The notes under the pieces: model-generated
Told to the model about the DNA's origin: nothing
Databases searched by the model: none
Seen by the model: only the letters and a program-made list of their open reading frames with translations
In this document: piece after piece, positions 6,437 through 6,800 of the stretch
Layout of the letters: every line of letters begins with the position of its first letter
How positions within the stretch are numbered: the first letter of the stretch is position 1
Assembly (NCBI GenBank): GCA_003153875.1
Contig: PMBY01000281.1
Location: 18,787-25,586 of the forward strand
Source: Myxococcales bacterium
GTDB lineage: Bacteria; Myxococcota; Polyangia; Fen-1088
Reading direction: 5' to 3'
Length of the DNA stretch: 6,800 nt
Program-made: the position numbers and the translations under genes

Positions 6437-6800
6437 CTAGTTCTGGCGCTCGCCGAAGATCGCGGTGCCCACCCGCACCAGGGTTGCGCCCTCGGCCACC
6501 GCGACTTCCAGGTCGTGGCTCATGCCCATGGACAGCTCGGCCAAATTGACGTGGACTCGGCTCACGGCCGCTTGCTCGTCACGCAGGCGGCGCAGCGCCG
6601 CGAAGAAAGGCCGCGACTTCTCGGGATCGTCGCTGTATGGGGGGATGACCATCAGGCCGGTACAGCGCAGATGGTCGAGCTGGGCAAAGCTGGCCAGCAG
6701 CGCTGGGAGCGCCGTCCGTGTCACGCCGTGCTTCTGTACCTCGCCAGCCACGTTGACCTGGATGAGACAAGCCTGCGACGCCGTCGGCTCCAGTCCGGCC
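6437..6800 (-). CDS. YggS/PLPBP family pyridoxal phosphate homeostasis protein, C-terminal part
   Basis: The frame is open to the right edge and ends at TAG 6439-6437, so the last 120 or so residues are visible and the N-terminal part with the PLP-binding lysine is outside. Three family blocks are present in order: LIQVNVAGEVQKHGV, then CTGLMVIPPYSDDPEKSRPFF, written here as its core GLMVIPPY, and the signature LSMGMSHDLEVAVAEGAT followed by VRVGTAIFGER. The protein folds as a single alanine-racemase-like barrel, binds pyridoxal 5'-phosphate without known catalysis and keeps free PLP and amino-acid pools in balance in the cytoplasm. In Gram-negative bacteria the gene is often near proC or pilus-retraction genes, which cannot be checked here. 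The C-terminus is of normal length. The GTG at 6751 lies within the family's conserved region, so it is not the start. Confidence 0.93.
   Translation of the reverse strand, partial: AGLEPTASQACLIQVNVAGEVQKHGVTRTALPALLASFAQLDHLRCTGLMVIPPYSDDPEKSRPFFAALRRLRDEQAAVSRVHVNLAELSMGMSHDLEVAVAEGATLVRVGTAIFGERQN

Overview
The window reads as a piece of a GC-rich, Gram-negative chromosome. A TonB-type energy transducer implies an outer membrane. The proline-rich and charged linker of that protein, and its Cys-Gly-Thr end, look like those of Myxococcota and related former deltaproteobacteria. I infer that group with moderate confidence only, because no rRNA or lineage marker is present. All genes are chromosomal housekeeping or transport types, and I see no insertion sequence, phage, CRISPR or tRNA.

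Layout. The left edge (1-381, + strand) holds the C-terminal end of a SpoIID/LytB-domain protein. It converges on a minus-strand gene block. The gap between them (382-538) holds a long-armed inverted repeat around a perfect four-run G-quadruplex motif, read as G on the minus strand. From right to left on the minus strand the block is: a promoter candidate, a c-di-AMP (ydaO-type) riboswitch (about 6013-6131), a KimA-like APC-superfamily permease (3929-5977), an M32 carboxypeptidase (2372-3880), a small translationally coupled gene that looks frame-broken (about 2026-2363), and a TonB-like protein (539-1945). At the right edge (6437-6800, minus) is the C-terminal part of a YggS/PLPBP family protein, followed by a hairpin that may be its terminator.

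How it fits together. The strongest result is the riboswitch and transporter pair. The leader carries the conserved c-di-AMP aptamer blocks in the right order, and the gene behind it has the residues that form the potassium site of KimA. In known cases c-di-AMP rises with potassium and turns off such uptake genes, so this is most simply a potassium-responsive uptake locus outside the Firmicutes. The three genes behind it are on the same strand. The first two gaps are short (48 and 8 bases), so some of that block may share the c-di-AMP-controlled transcript, although nothing in their predicted functions requires it.

A protein start often predicted for the permease at 6163 would place the riboswitch inside the coding region. 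I reject it in favour of ATG 5977.
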